Origin: Schistocerca nitens
Lineage: Eukaryota > Arthropoda > Insecta > Orthoptera > Acrididae
Direction of reading: 5' to 3'
Length of the DNA stretch: 64,000 nucleotides
Assembly: GCF_023898315.1 (NCBI RefSeq)
Contig: NC_064616.1
Span: forward strand, 529,623,102 to 529,687,101
Part shown: positions 22,583 to 33,086 of the stretch, in pieces
Layout of the letters: each line of letters begins with the position of its first letter
Position numbering within the stretch: the stretch's first letter is position 1
Program-made: the position numbers and the translations under genes
Notes under the pieces: model-generated
Databases searched by the model: none
What the model was told of the DNA's origin: nothing
What the model saw: only the letters and a program-made list of their open reading frames with translations

Positions 22583-22739
22583 AATCGGCTGCGAATACCT
22601 CAGTATTCTGTATGGTTTACGGTAAACAGGTGCTTCGTTAACTGTTGGTATCCTATGTTGCTGGTAACGGCCATTGCAGAAAAAACAAATCCATAAATTC
22701 CCACAACAATTCTCCCATATGCTCTTCTTCTTCTTCTTC

Positions 22740-23480
22740 TTTCAAATGCTTAACTTTGTTATACAATGCAATGCAATGCAATGCAATGCTATGCCTACCT
22801 CTCGAACACCAGTCTTCGTCATCTGGCACATCCTAATTTGCTACTAAAATTTCTTTTCTCAAATTTGCGTCTACAACGCTAAAATTATCCACGTTAATTG
22901 GAACTACTCGCCTGTCGGTACCCTCCTGTAAGCACACAAAACTACGTTTCACAAAGCAACCCAATGGACCCAAAACTTCATTATCCTCCAATGGTTCAAT
23001 AACACATACTGTACCCACAGGTAGATTCAACTCCACACTTACTCAAAGCGACTTCCTGGTGCCACCAGACACACACTCATGCGAATTAAGCCTTAATGCT
23101 AATGTAGGCGGTTCAGTTGGTTTGTTCATTACGCTGACCGCCCCTCGTGACAGCTCTGCATCGACAACAGTTTCCTCTACCTGAAATAACATTCCACCAC
23201 GTTCCACAGTTCGTTGTCCAAGGTGTGATGTTGGCGTGATGTTGATGCAAGAAATATACTCCTAGGATCATGTCGTAGCCCTCGCTTACCCATGGTACTA
23301 CCTCTATGCATGCATCAAATCGGACTTTCCCTATGCGAAAGTAAGGTGTCACTAACGCCTAAATGTGAGACCACCTTATACCCCACTCCACGCAACCTAT
23401 AACGTGGTGGGCCTAACTTCCTTCGTCCCATTAAACTCTTACTAGCCACTTACCCTTGCGCCTAAGTGTCCAACAAATTC
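22740..23480 (-). pseudogene. Protease region of Gypsy B
   Basis: The minus strand around 23470-23113 encodes an aspartic-protease-like segment. The active-site D-T-G-A reads D-T-stop-A, with the stop at 23462-23464, and ILGVYFLHQH follows near 23270. A further frame at 23036-22833 (EPLEDNEVLGPLGC and others) is the linker towards RT. Protease normally matures Gag and Pol. The stop in the active site is incompatible with function. Confidence 0.65.
22764..22793 (+). repeat. (AATGC)n short tandem repeat
   Basis: Five units of a pentanucleotide in the protease-RT linker, in a copy that is no longer under coding constraint. Confidence 0.85.
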
Positions 23481-23614
23481 TTAAACTTTTTAGTTCCTAT
23501 GGATCCTACCACTGAACGTCCCACCTCTGCATACGTATTTGTAGCATTGAAATTAAACAGAAGCTCCCTTAGGTGGGTCTTAGGCCCCCTCTGCCGTTTA
23601 ACAATTGTCCACTT

Positions 23615-23809
23615 CCGGCCGGAGTGGCCGAGCGGTTCTAGGCACTTCAGTCCTAGACCATGCTGCTGCATGGGTCGCTGGTTCGAATCCTGCCTCAGGA
23701 ATGGATGTGTGTGATGTCCTTAGGTAAGTTAGGTTTAAGTAGTTCTAAGTCTAGGGGACAGATGACCTCAGATGTTAAGTCCAATAATGCTTAGAGCCAT
23801 TTGAACCAT
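23615..23809 (+). mobile_element. SINE family 1 copy between gag and protease of Gypsy B
   Basis: Head CCGGCCGGAGTGGCCGAGCG, box B TGGTTCGAATCC, body ending GAGCCATTTGAACCAT. No clear target duplication is visible at the edges. Confidence 0.88.
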
Positions 23810-23829
23810 ATGCGCCGGTAACCCCCCAA

Positions 23830-24410
23830 AGTACATCAAGTGCCCTTTGTTCGGCCTCCTGCAACAGCACACCATTCGCTTTATCGCTCTGAACCAACTC
23901 ATAAGTGTATTCCTTAATTTCTCTTATTCTGTCCGCAAATTTCTCTACCATCTTTCACTGTCTGTTCGTCATTGTACTCAATCTCTCCCTAAAGTACCGA
24001 GCGCTATTCTGTTTCTCATACCTTTATAAACTCCTCTCCTTCAACTGCTTAAACTGTCCTGCATTCCTTAAGGACTCTGAACACCTTAAATATGTCTTCA
24101 CTCGTTAATCTAATGTTGGCTACTTGTAACAACTGTTCATCTGACCAACCATTCATCACAGCTGTAGTTTACAACACCTCCACAAACGAACGCACACCCT
24201 CAGATGCCTTGGCAGAAAATGGAATAATCAAACTCGCGGCAGCTGGATCAATCCCTTTCTGCGTCATCCTAGGCAACAACGACTGATCCGATGCGGTTTC
24301 CCGCTCACTTCTAGATGTTAATTCACTTTTCAACTGCGTATTGTCCGCTGTCAAATGTGCTACCTTTTCCAACAAAATCCATACCGGTTCTGGTTCCAAC
24401 ACACCTCACG
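23830..24410 (-). pseudogene. gag remnant of Gypsy B
   Basis: The minus-strand frame 24402-24169 begins with a short coiled-coil-like segment (LEKVAHLTADNTQLKSEL). It then has IIPFSAKASEGVRSFVEVL, a phrase I associate with the capsid domain of Gypsy/errantivirus-type gags, and continues with a frameshift into W-S-D-E-Q-L-L-like sequence before decaying towards 23830. No zinc knuckle is seen. The Gag protein would assemble the particle; this copy is broken and short. Confidence 0.65.
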
Positions 24411-24782
24411 TTCCTGACACTGCCATTGTGTTGCTTTCATTCCCTGTTAATTCTGAAACAAAACCATTAAGTACAAAAATAACCAGACTCCTTACACCTC
24501 AGTATAATCATACTCAGTAACATCATACTCAAAACAATAAAAAAGTAATTAAATGCCACGAAAAAAAATCTTACGGCTGCAAATACACAAACACTTACTC
24601 TGACAGCAAAAAATACTATGCCCACGCAAAACTTCTACAGTGGTCTGCCATAAGCCACACTCAAAAATACAAATAAAGAAAGAAAACGTCCAACACTCAA
24701 AAGAAAACTGGTCAAAACTCACCACATCTTGTGACTGCAATGCAGGCGATGGGCTCGAACATTGTACTGTATAGATGACGTC
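24411..24782 (-). other. 5' leader of Gypsy B
   Basis: Untranslated sequence between the 5' LTR and gag on the minus strand. I could not recognise the primer-binding site with confidence. Confidence 0.5.
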
Positions 24783-25715
24783 TGTTATTGTGACACCATA
24801 TGTAACAGCAACACAAAATGTAGTGGGAACAGGTAGAAGGCACCGTATTAAGACTCGGCCAAGCTTTCCAAGTGATTTATTGTTTCCAACTACATTACTG
24901 CATTCCCCTTGGTCTGTGTCACCAGGTCCCGCAATGCTGAGGACACCACTTTGCTGTCTGTGAAATGGCTTGGAGCGGAATGGCTGCCGCAGCAACCCAT
25001 GCAAGCCCCGCTGTTTGTCAGCCTTGTATGCCCACGGAGCTGTGTCAGCATCAGGATGCGCCAGCAGCCGACTCAGTGGCCTTCGCCTCTGCTGCCACAG
25101 TACCGCCCATTGCAAGATGACCCATGGCGTGCGTCCTCGCCAGTGTGGCTAACAACACGGCGACAATGAGTGCCTGAGATCTGACGTCTAACTCTGTGGC
25201 CCTCAGCTTGGTATGCCTCTGGAATGTGCTGGTAGCCAACAAGTCTGCCCGCTGTAGCGAGCCATGGTGTGGCCAGCTGCTGGTTGGCCTCAGAGGGTCG
25301 AACCAGCAACCTGTGGTGGACTGGAATGATGGCGCCCCATCTGCTGCTGCATGTAGCCGGTGGTGTGACACACTCCACCATCCAGGAGAGCTGCCACACT
25401 TGAATGCTTTGTGAGTGAATCGTCATCTATTTATATGCAGTTGTGCACCTCTGTTTTGCTAAATGCGCCACTCCGTGTCATGTACACATAATACTTAGGG
25501 TGGCCAGTGGGCCCCTTCTGCCTGTGACTAGCGTCATGCAAACCGCTGCGTGTACTTCTTCCAGTGGTTATACGCCCCTGTGGCCTCTATTTTACTTTTC
25601 AACTACTGGTGAGTGTAACTCACTGTAAACAGGCCCATGCTTGGCTGTAACTTGCGCACTCAGAAATATTGCACCAAAACTGACTTTTCCTATCCCAAAC
25701 AGTAGGGCCGCTACA
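24783..25715 (-). repeat. 5' LTR of Gypsy B
   Basis: On the minus strand it runs from TGTAGCGGCCCTACTG to TGTCACAATAACA, 933 bp. Its order of blocks matches the split 3' LTR and the partial copy at 2058-2775. The two LTRs of this element differ at many positions, so the insertion is old. Confidence 0.88.
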
Positions 25716-25905
25716 ACATTCTGAGGCATCAAGTGATCGCAGTTTTAGTACAGGAGGGAAGGGTGTGGGGAAAAAATCGTAGAGGGAGACCAAGAGATGG
25801 ATAAAGTAAGCAGATTCAGAGGGATGTAGGTTGAAGTAGCAATTCGGAGATGAAAAGGCTTGCACAGGTTAGAGTAATCTTTGGACTGAAGACCACAACA
25901 ACAAC
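25716..25905 (+). mobile_element. RTE LINE copy A, 3' end
   Basis: It continues copy A after the Gypsy insertion: TTCTGAGGCATCAAG, AATCGTAGAGGGAGACCAAG and TTTGGACTGAAGACCAC, ending in an (ACA)n-like tail. Copy B has these segments directly after the position where copy A breaks at about 14890. Confidence 0.92.
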
Positions 25906-26503
25906 AATTGTATGTTGTATTTTGTACTGACCAAAATAATAATTTTCATCACCCTCCCACCCTCCACTATTTTTCTGTTCATCAACTTCATGATCTGCAT
26001 CTGATTTTACAGATCTTGTTTCAGTTATGTCTTCAGCTTCGGAATCAGTTTCTATAACATGATCTTCAGTGTATACATCTTCATTGAAAAGAAGGTGAAG
26101 TAACTGTTGGAAATTCTCAGGTTCTTAGAAATCACACACTTTAGTGATCTTCAAAGCTAGGATCCACAAGAATAACGAAATGTGATCTCATTTACCAGAC
26201 AATAACTGAACTACCGACTTGAGCACGCTCTAAGCAATGCCATGGTTGCCTTCTATAGCGCCGACAAAAGTGTTACGTGAGTTGACAGCAAGTATCTGGT
26301 AGACCCAACATGATACATGTGCTGACGCCTGCCTTATTTGCGACCACGGCATTATGGACATAAATTTGAAACTTCTGTAAGACAATAACAGAGATATGAC
26401 ATTCGTTGGACCGTCAAGAACTTACGTGTGTTTGTTGCTGTAATACTGAAGAAAAATTGTGCCATGCATATCACAGATATTTACATGAGTAACAAAGGGT
26501 TAA
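25906..26503 (-). pseudogene. piggyBac-like transposase N-terminus and right end
   Basis: The minus strand at about 26115-25910 encodes an acidic N-terminal segment (LFNEDVYTEDHVIETDSEAE) followed by a YYFGQYK motif. This is the place where piggyBac transposases read Y-x-G-x-D-x-x-x-x-W after an acidic region. The rest up to 26499 is untranslated and ends with CCCTTTGTTACTC next to TTAA (26500-26503). The 3' continuation is cut by the LINE insertion. Confidence 0.6.
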
Positions 26504-28084
26504 ATATCATTTCCAGTTCTAGCTTGCATTACCTCTCCTATAAATGTGTAGAGGTGGTTGCTCTTTGATGGTGGATGGTGGGATGGGAATGAGTCAGAAG
26601 GCACTCGGAAGCTGCGTAATCCCTTTATTTCACCCAGTAGTTTGTATTACAACTCAGGCCCACAGTAGACGGTGCTGGAAGCTTGGCTTTAACCCAAAGA
26701 GGGACAGAGAAACGGTGTCATAGTACAGTGCAGTGCAGTGCAGAACGTGGGGGCGCATACGCCCAGGGAGCGCATTTCAGCCCAGCAGCTGGCTGGCAGC
26801 AAGTGTGCTAGCGACAGTCCCAAAGCTTCGTTGGTTAGCGGAGCCTTAGTTGGACCCTTGGCCCATCAGGCAGTAGCTAAAGCCCCTTGACAGGCGCTCT
26901 TTTCAGGATGACGGCAGAACAGTGGATATCTCATGGCAAAGGCCAATGCTATTACAGTTGACTACATAAAGACTCTCTGCTTCGACACATCACCATTCTG
27001 AGTGGACGACCAGTATTTACTCGCATCAAATCAGGTTCGTTGTGGTATTTCAGCTGCAGGAGCCACATATGCCGCATGCTAATGTGGATGAACAGCGGTC
27101 ACCATGGGTGCATGAACCATGTACCTACAGCAGAGGCCCATACATAGCAACGTTTGCTGAATGGTCGTTAAGGATCCACTTTTGGTACTCCTTTGATTCA
27201 ACCAGGCTGTCAACTGCTCAACAGCTTCATGTCTATTGGGCTGTACAGATTTCCACAGTTGTTGTTCATCCATGTGATCTATGACACATGGTTTACCACA
27301 GCGGTCTCAGCGCCAGTCATGGATAATTACTTTTTCTGTGCAACGTATACTGTAACCACAGTTGCACGTAAACAGTTTACAAGTTTAATATTTTCAGGGG
27401 TTCTTCCACCCTTGGCCTGAAATTCAATAACATACAATTTTTGATGCCAGATAAATCGCTCCATTTCCACTTTATGACAACGACTGCACTGTTTCCAGTG
27501 TCTGCTCAACAAGTTTTATTTACCCTCCACTGCTACTGCTGCCACCTGCCGCCTGTGAGTGGTTACTGCACGTTGACGTCGAACATAGGTGGTGTTCACA
27601 TTAGTGTTACTGGACCGTGTATCATTCCGTCACAAAGCTGCTGGTTTATAAATTCCTCCATCACCGTATGGTGAAGATGTGGACCTCAGTGCAGCATATT
27701 ATACGCTGATGGCTCATTCTCAGTGGGAATTCTATGACATGTTACGGCGTAAAGTCAAGCACGCCAGTCGGAAACGGCAGGGAAGAGAAGGCTGTGAGAT
27801 GAAGTCAGCCAATCGCACTCTGACCGGACCTCCCTCCAGGCCGCCAATGCGACAGCAGCGGCCCTTATATGAAGAGTGGTGACGGCCCAGTTCAATAGAA
27901 GCAGATTAGCGACTTCGATAGCAGCGTCAACGCTAGTTACTTCCCTTGTACTCTCTATGTAGCACAGTCATGTATGACATGTCTGTTGTACACCACTGTT
28001 GTGGAATGGTGCGCCACCTTTTGTGCTGGCCGCTATTCAGCACAAGACGCAACACGTTTCTACAGCGTATTCCTGCAGACGATG
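26504..28084. other. No gene recognised
   Basis: Frames up to about 80 codons occur on both strands without recognisable motifs. CAGTGCAGTGCAGTGCAG near 26730 is a short tandem repeat. A TATA-like CTTATATGAAG is at about 27865. I assign no function. Confidence 0.4.
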
Positions 28085-28345
28085 AAAGCTGGTGGGAGAC
28101 ATTCGACCATCCGCACTATAGCCTTGAGCTTTGACCATGCGGCTATCACGCCTTTGGTCCCTTAAAACAAGCTTTGAAGAAGGAATGGTTCCAGTCGGAT
28201 GATGATGCAGCGCAATCAGTTGACGATTTCTTCACGCAGCTTGACATAGTGTTTTACAAAACTGGTATCTTCAACCTGGTACATAGGTGGGATGATTGCC
28301 TCATTTCTCACGGACGTTTTGTCTGATTGACATGTCGGTTCTGGA
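28085..28345 (+). pseudogene. Mariner-type transposase C-terminal remnant
   Basis: Across a stop the plus strand reads DHPHYSLEL and then a FGPLKQALKKEWFQSDDD block, with VHRWDDCLISHG at the end. This is the mariner pattern HPPYSPDLAPSD, LFGPLK and V-RW--CI---G near the C-terminus. The catalytic third Asp segment is altered (EL-stop-PCGY). Only the last quarter of the roughly 345-residue protein is visible, without terminal repeats. Confidence 0.65.
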
Positions 28346-29248
28346 CAGTACGACCTTCGAACGGAAACGTTTGGTCGCCCCTTATACCTAAACAGAACGC
28401 TCCATTATGCACCATTCCAGATCAACTGTGGCGTGATGTTTATTCCTGTCCAGTATGACATAATAGGTGCTGTCAACCCGAGGAAGTTCTTCTATGCAAG
28501 CCTGGCAGTCCTTCTATCCCAACTTTTACATGACAACTTGAGCAAAAGGATACTACCCCCACGTATACCACTTAATCTACAGTGAGGCGGGTTCAACTTT
28601 TTCTCACCAAGTATACCTAGACTTGCTAAAGATACCTGTGGTCGCGTATTCAGTAAATATTTACATGCCCTTTCTCTTCCAAAGCAGAATACGCAATAGT
28701 CTGCCACTGATTCAGTACTTGGGTACTCAGTGCTTACATTCTCTGGGAGCACTGTGCAGTGGCTGTATTGTTCCTTTCACTTTTTAACATCGGGTTGCGT
28801 CTTCTACCCTGCGACCATGTTTCTTGTGCCTGTTCAAACCTACACAGAAATTCCATTCAGAGCGTCCAACTTTCTTACACCTCCAAAACGGGAGTTTCCT
28901 ACACTTCTGCCGAAAGTGGACAAATTGACCACAACGATAGCACCCCATGTCCACGTTAAATACTACCTACATTTTCCTTGTTCCCGTCAGTACAACGGCC
29001 TCTGCTAACGCTGTGACAGCAGTAACGGCTTCGTTGAAGTAATCGCTGTGGAACCCCAGGAAACTAACGTATCTGGTCAGTGGCGTGCAAGCTCACCCCA
29101 AAGTGAGAAATTTTAATTTTCATAGTTCGATTGCGTGAGTACCATCATTTTCTCATTGTCTGTACGTACGTCCAAGTCTCAGATCCTCAACTGAAGAGGC
29201 TTACTTTGAGCAAAGAAGATTTTAATATATCTGCTTTTAAGCTTGCGG
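28346..29248. other. No gene recognised
   Basis: Short frames only. Nothing ties this stretch to a neighbouring element. Confidence 0.4.
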
Positions 29249-29570
29249 CCTTGTCGCGGTGGCAACACCGGTTCCCGTCAGATCACCAAAGTTAAGCGCT
29301 GTCGGGCTGGGCTAGTACTTGCGTGGGTTACCATCCGGTCTGCCGAGCGCTGTTGGCAAGCGGGTAGCACTCAGCCCTCGTGAGGCAAACTGAGGAGCTA
29401 CTTCATCGAGAGTTAGCGACTCCGTTCTCTTAAACTGACATGCGGCCGGAAGAGCGGTGTGCTGACCACATACCCTTCCATATCCGTATCCAGTGACACC
29501 TGTGGACTGAGGATGACACGGCAGAAGGTCGGTACCTTTGGGGCTTCATGGCCTGTTCGAGTGGAGCTTA
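29249..29570 (+). mobile_element. 5S rRNA-derived SINE
   Basis: The head resembles eukaryotic 5S rRNA: ACCGGTTCCCGTCAGATCAC, AAGTTAAGCGCTGTCGGGC, TAGTACTTGCGTGGG and ACCATCCGGT, ending GCGCTGTTGGCAAG. These correspond to the 5S stem-loop B/C, the internal control region (A box, IE, C box) and the 3' stem. The non-5S body from about 29352 (CGTGAGGCAAACTGAGG to CTTCATGGCCTGTTCGAGTG) shows that it is a SINE and not a 5S gene. Known class: SINE3-type, Pol III type 1 promoter. Confidence 0.85.
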
Positions 29571-29621
29571 GTTTTAGTTTGTTGTTAACATTCATAAGGG
29601 AAATTTATTCACAGCTTTATG

Positions 29622-30100
29622 TGTTGTGGATTGGCAGGAGAGCCAACCCACGAATTTTAGAGGAAGCCGAAAGGCACACGTTTAAGTTCACGCAGGCTGG
29701 CGTGAGGTCTGGAACAGGATAAGGAATTTAGACTTCGGAAAAAAGGAGGTAACTGGTGGAATACTTAACTTTAATCCATTAATGTTGAACGTAGCTCTTG
29801 TCTGTACATTATTTACAATATCAATAGTAACTGATAATGGCGCCTTGCTAGGTCGTAGCAAATGACGTAGTTGAAGGCTGTGCTAACTATAGTCTCGGCA
29901 AATGAGAGCGTATTTTGTCAGTGAACCATCGCTAGCAAAGTCGGTTGTACAACTGGGGCGAGTGCTAGGAAGTCTCTCTAGACCTGCCGTGTGGCGGCGC
30001 TCGGTCTGCAATCACTGATGGTGGCGACACGCGGGTCCGACGTATACTAACGGACCGCGGCCGACACCTAGCAAGTGTGGTGTCTGGCGGTGACACCACA
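29622..30100. mobile_element. Solo LTR, family D
   Basis: 479 bp with TG...CA ends (TGTTGTGGATTGG to GGTGACACCACA), flanked by a 5-bp duplication TTATG (29617-29621 and 30101-30105). The last 25 bases form a hairpin, TGTGGTGTC-7-GACACCACA. No internal region is present. Orientation is undetermined. Confidence 0.85.
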
Positions 30101-30105
30101 TTATG

Positions 30106-30706
30106 CATCAAAAATGGAAAGGAATGGTTATGGAGGAGTGTATGACAGTTTACACAGCAATCAAGAGGAATTTTGTTCCACAACCAATGGCAGTGCAATT
30201 GAATGACAGAAATATGCATTGCCTAATTAAGTCCTCAACAGAACTGTTATAACCAGGAATAACACAATAACCTCTTCAGTCTGGTTTATTAAATCACAAA
30301 TCACTTTTTAACAATTATGTTAGCCAAGCGTCTTCCCAGGCTCACACTCAGAAGTAATGCATAATTAAAGTTTGGTTATACCAATGTCCAAATGTGCATA
30401 GTGGGGTGTACGTCCCGTAATTATTCCCAAGTCCAGTGAAGTTCAGTCTCTCCAAGTGAAGTCGCAAGATTTCCGCCGAGCAGCCAGGTAACCTCGAGTG
30501 GTGCGGCGAGTCATCCACAAGCAGCTAGAACACGGCGTACTGCACTTCCCGATGAGAACTGTCGTTTGCGGCGGCGGCCGGGTTTATATAAGGCTTGCTA
30601 GTTAATGGAGCCGTCGGCTGGGGTCGCTGTTTTCCAGGGAAAACCAATCGCAATGTTTCCTGGCGTAGCCAATTGCTGGGTGCTGACAAACGCGCGCGCG
30701 CGAAGG
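30106..30706. other. Non-coding, GC rising to the right, TATA-like motif
   Basis: TTTATATAAGG at 30583-30593 sits just upstream of GC-rich sequence and could be a promoter, for example in an unrecognised LTR. There is no supporting gene. Confidence 0.35.
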
Positions 30707-30868
30707 CGGCCACCGATGGTAGCCGCGAGCCGCCCGGAGAAGAGCGGCCAGCGATGTATTTCTCGGCCACGTAAGGGAGCGTGCGTGTGAATACGGCCAG
30801 CGATGGAAGCAGCGGGCCGCCCAGAGAAGTGCGGCCAGCGATGTATTTGGCGGCCGCGTACTGGAGCG
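30707..30868 (+). repeat. Two-copy GC-rich tandem repeat, period 87 bp
   Basis: CGGCCACCGATGG (30707) and CGGCCAGCGATGG (30794) start two units of about 75 matching bases. Shared blocks include GCGGCCAGCGATGTATTT and, with differences, GAGCCGCCCGGAGAAG. They are imperfect copies. Confidence 0.85.
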
Positions 30869-32103
30869 CGTTGTTCGGTGTTTGTTAGAAGTGGTGTATA
30901 CCAAGAACATATTGCATTTGCTGAAATTTGCTTTTTAAAATGTCTGTCCAGTCCCGAGAGACGCTAGAAGCGGTTGTGAGTTATGCAGAAATGCAGGAAT
31001 ATTTTATTAACCGACTGGGCCCTCCAAGACATTAAGTTGCTTTGCTTGTCAGTAAGTATTCTGCCATGTCTAATTATTACGATGTGTGTACGCCGTAATG
31101 CTCAGCACATTTTTATTATTACAGCGCTAGCAGAATTAATATCGCCCGAACCAGCACAACACGCTCAACCGTCTTCAGCGCAGCAGGAGACACGAAGGTT
31201 TTCCACGATCTATGATTTACTCAGACTCAGCAATACACAAATGCGTATTGACAACGTTCTGCATCAAGTCGTGAGAGGTTATTTGTACTGCCAAGCAATA
31301 AAGCAGGAATACAGCATGACTATGAATGGCTAATACTGTAGTTGTCAGCTATAAATTGGCGATACATACAGGTAAATAAAAATGTCTTATAAAATCGTTT
31401 TTCTTTTTGTGTCAGTCAATAAGAGCACACAAACACACATACAGTTTATAAAGCGTCTGTGAAGTACGAACCTGTATGCCAACAGTAATGGCTATTTCAG
31501 CTGGTAAAAATTCTAAAAATTGTGCATCAGCAGAGCCGTGTGACTGTCAGCTTGTGGCAGTGGTGCAATACAACTTTCGTAAACGTATCAATTTAATGCA
31601 AGATAGCGATTATAATTTTTTAGAGAGAGATCTTCATCTGTGGAGTCATAAGTTACAGTCAGCGATATTATTGTATGCCTCAAATGTGTAATTTTATCAT
31701 AAAAAATGTTTTCTTTTGGATGGACAGACCATAATAGGCAGCAATTTGGTAAGATAGAACAAAAAACTGGGGATATCTGTAAATATTAGCTGCCTGACGC
31801 TAAGACAAATTAATTATACACCTCGTTTTCAGCAATTGTATTTATATACTCTGTACAGAAGGGATAGGATTCTTTCTTAAATATAGACCGTCCTATAAAA
31901 GATGACTGCTTTTAACACGAAGGCAGGTGTTTGCTAAACTGCCTCTATAATTTTCGGAAGAAGAATGTGTATAAGAAAACCCAACTTTTAATTCTTACTA
32001 AAGAGTTCCTGTGATGTACCCGCTGTCAACACTCCGCAGTTCTAGAAAACCACCATGTGGGTATTGAGAATGCAATCCACAAAGAAAAATATACCTAACA
32101 AAT
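30869..32103. other. No gene recognised
   Basis: AT-rich sequence with frames up to 116 codons (30983-31333, plus) that lack recognisable domains. Confidence 0.35.
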
Positions 32104-32305
32104 AGCCGGCCGCGGTGGTCTAGCGGTTCTGGCGCTGCAGTCCGGAACCGCGAGACTGCTACGTTCGCAGGTTCGAATCCTGCCTCAGGCATGGGTGTGT
32201 GTGATGTCCTTAGGTTAGTTAGGTTTAAGTAGTTCTAAGTTCTAGGGGACTTATGACCTAAGATGTTGAGTCCCATAGTGCTCAGAGCCATTTGAACCAT
32301 TTGAT
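32104..32305 (+). mobile_element. SINE family 1 copy, alternative head
   Basis: Head GCCGGCCGCGGTGGTCTAGC (not the GGAGTGGCCGAGCG type), box B AGGTTCGAATCC, common family 1 body. Target duplication CTAACAAAT at 32095-32103 and 32306-32314. Confidence 0.93.
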
Positions 32306-32420
32306 CTAACAAATCATTTTTCTTCCTCTGACTGTCTGATGGGTGGGAGGTGGGGGAGGCTAATTGCCACTGTTCTAGCATGATAGTGTATCCTAGACAG
32401 CCTAGTCAATATCAGCTGGA

Positions 32421-32431
32421 TATGTGTGTGA

Positions 32432-32486
<55 letters not shown>
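32421..32486 (+). repeat. (GT)n microsatellite
   Basis: About 30 GT units with one interruption (GTGAATGTG) at the left. Reading frames through it are artefacts. Confidence 0.95.
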
Positions 32487-33086
32487 GCTATTGACCAAGC
32501 TCCATCCAGTTGTACTCCGGTCAGTCCAGTTTTGATAGCTGCTTGAGATGTATGCATTCCTCCTGCCAGCATATGTACAAGTGCGCACTTCTACCCTGTA
32601 ACGACACAGGGATGGCTGACTATTCACGTATACCTCCAACGCGATACCATGTTGTCGCGACGTTCCTACGATGCCGAGCTGAAACTGCACGGCTGCCGCG
32701 ACGGCCGCACGGACGTCGCACAAGCGATGTACTACAGTTGCCGGCTGCTTTCCTTCTGAGAAGCTCCCCGACGCACGGCTGCAGGGATCACTCGTGTCCA
32801 GCGAACGTCGCTTCTCGGTAACAGACACTGTCTCATCACGTACACCGCATGTGAACCGCAAAATCAGAACGCAGCAGCACCGCTCACAGCACAGATGTCG
32901 CCTTGTTGTAGCAAAAGACTTTCCTGTCTTGGAACATGAAATCTGTTACACCAGTGGTATAAACTGTGAACTGCATTGACGTCTTTCAGTACGTTCTTAT
33001 AAAATTTTTTAACCACTCAAGCATATAACAGGCGTTGATTAGCTCCAGAATGTCTGTGATGTTACACAAATGTCGAGTAGTCAAAA
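32487..33086. other. No gene recognised
   Basis: A GC-richer stretch (32640-32830) with no supported frame. Confidence 0.35.

Larger units (their letters stand above)
14898..25715 (-). mobile_element. Gypsy family B element with env-like ORF, multiply interrupted
   Basis: On the minus strand the order is 5' LTR (25715-24783), leader, gag (about 24410-23830), protease, RT-RNase H-integrase (22582-20066), env-like ORF (about 19990-19046), a purine-rich tract next to 18715, and a 3' LTR split into 18714-18406 and 15737-14898. Removing the three SINEs, the CR1-like LINE and its solo LTR leaves about 7.5 kb, a normal length for an env-bearing Gypsy element. It sits inside RTE LINE copy A. The flanking LINE halves match adjacent positions of copy B. 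The flanks share ACATT (14888-14892 and 25716-25720), a possible but imperfectly placed target duplication. Confidence 0.85.
10584..26503 (-). mobile_element. piggyBac-like element split by a nest of insertions
   Basis: The right end reads, on the minus strand, TTAA then CCCTTTGTTACTC (26487-26503). The left end reads TTAG then CCTTCTGTTAGG (10584-10599), a plausible mutated TTAA and matching terminus. A piggyBac-like N-terminus lies at 25910-26130 and a Cys-rich C-terminus at 10860-10985, both minus strand. Everything between about 11450 and 25905 is the RTE LINE and its own insertions. The remaining piggyBac DNA totals only about 1.5 kb, so the catalytic core was also deleted. Known family trait: piggyBac elements insert at TTAA with 5'-CCY ends. 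Confidence 0.65.

Noticed and set aside
29249..29350. Functional 5S rRNA gene
   Set aside because: The 5S part is diverged and followed without a T-run terminator by a SINE body.
30602..30910. 102-codon minus-strand frame with internal repeats
   Set aside because: It results from the 87-bp GC-rich tandem repeat and has no other support.
32350..32861. Frames with Cys-Val or His-Thr repeats
   Set aside because: They are translations of the (GT)n microsatellite.
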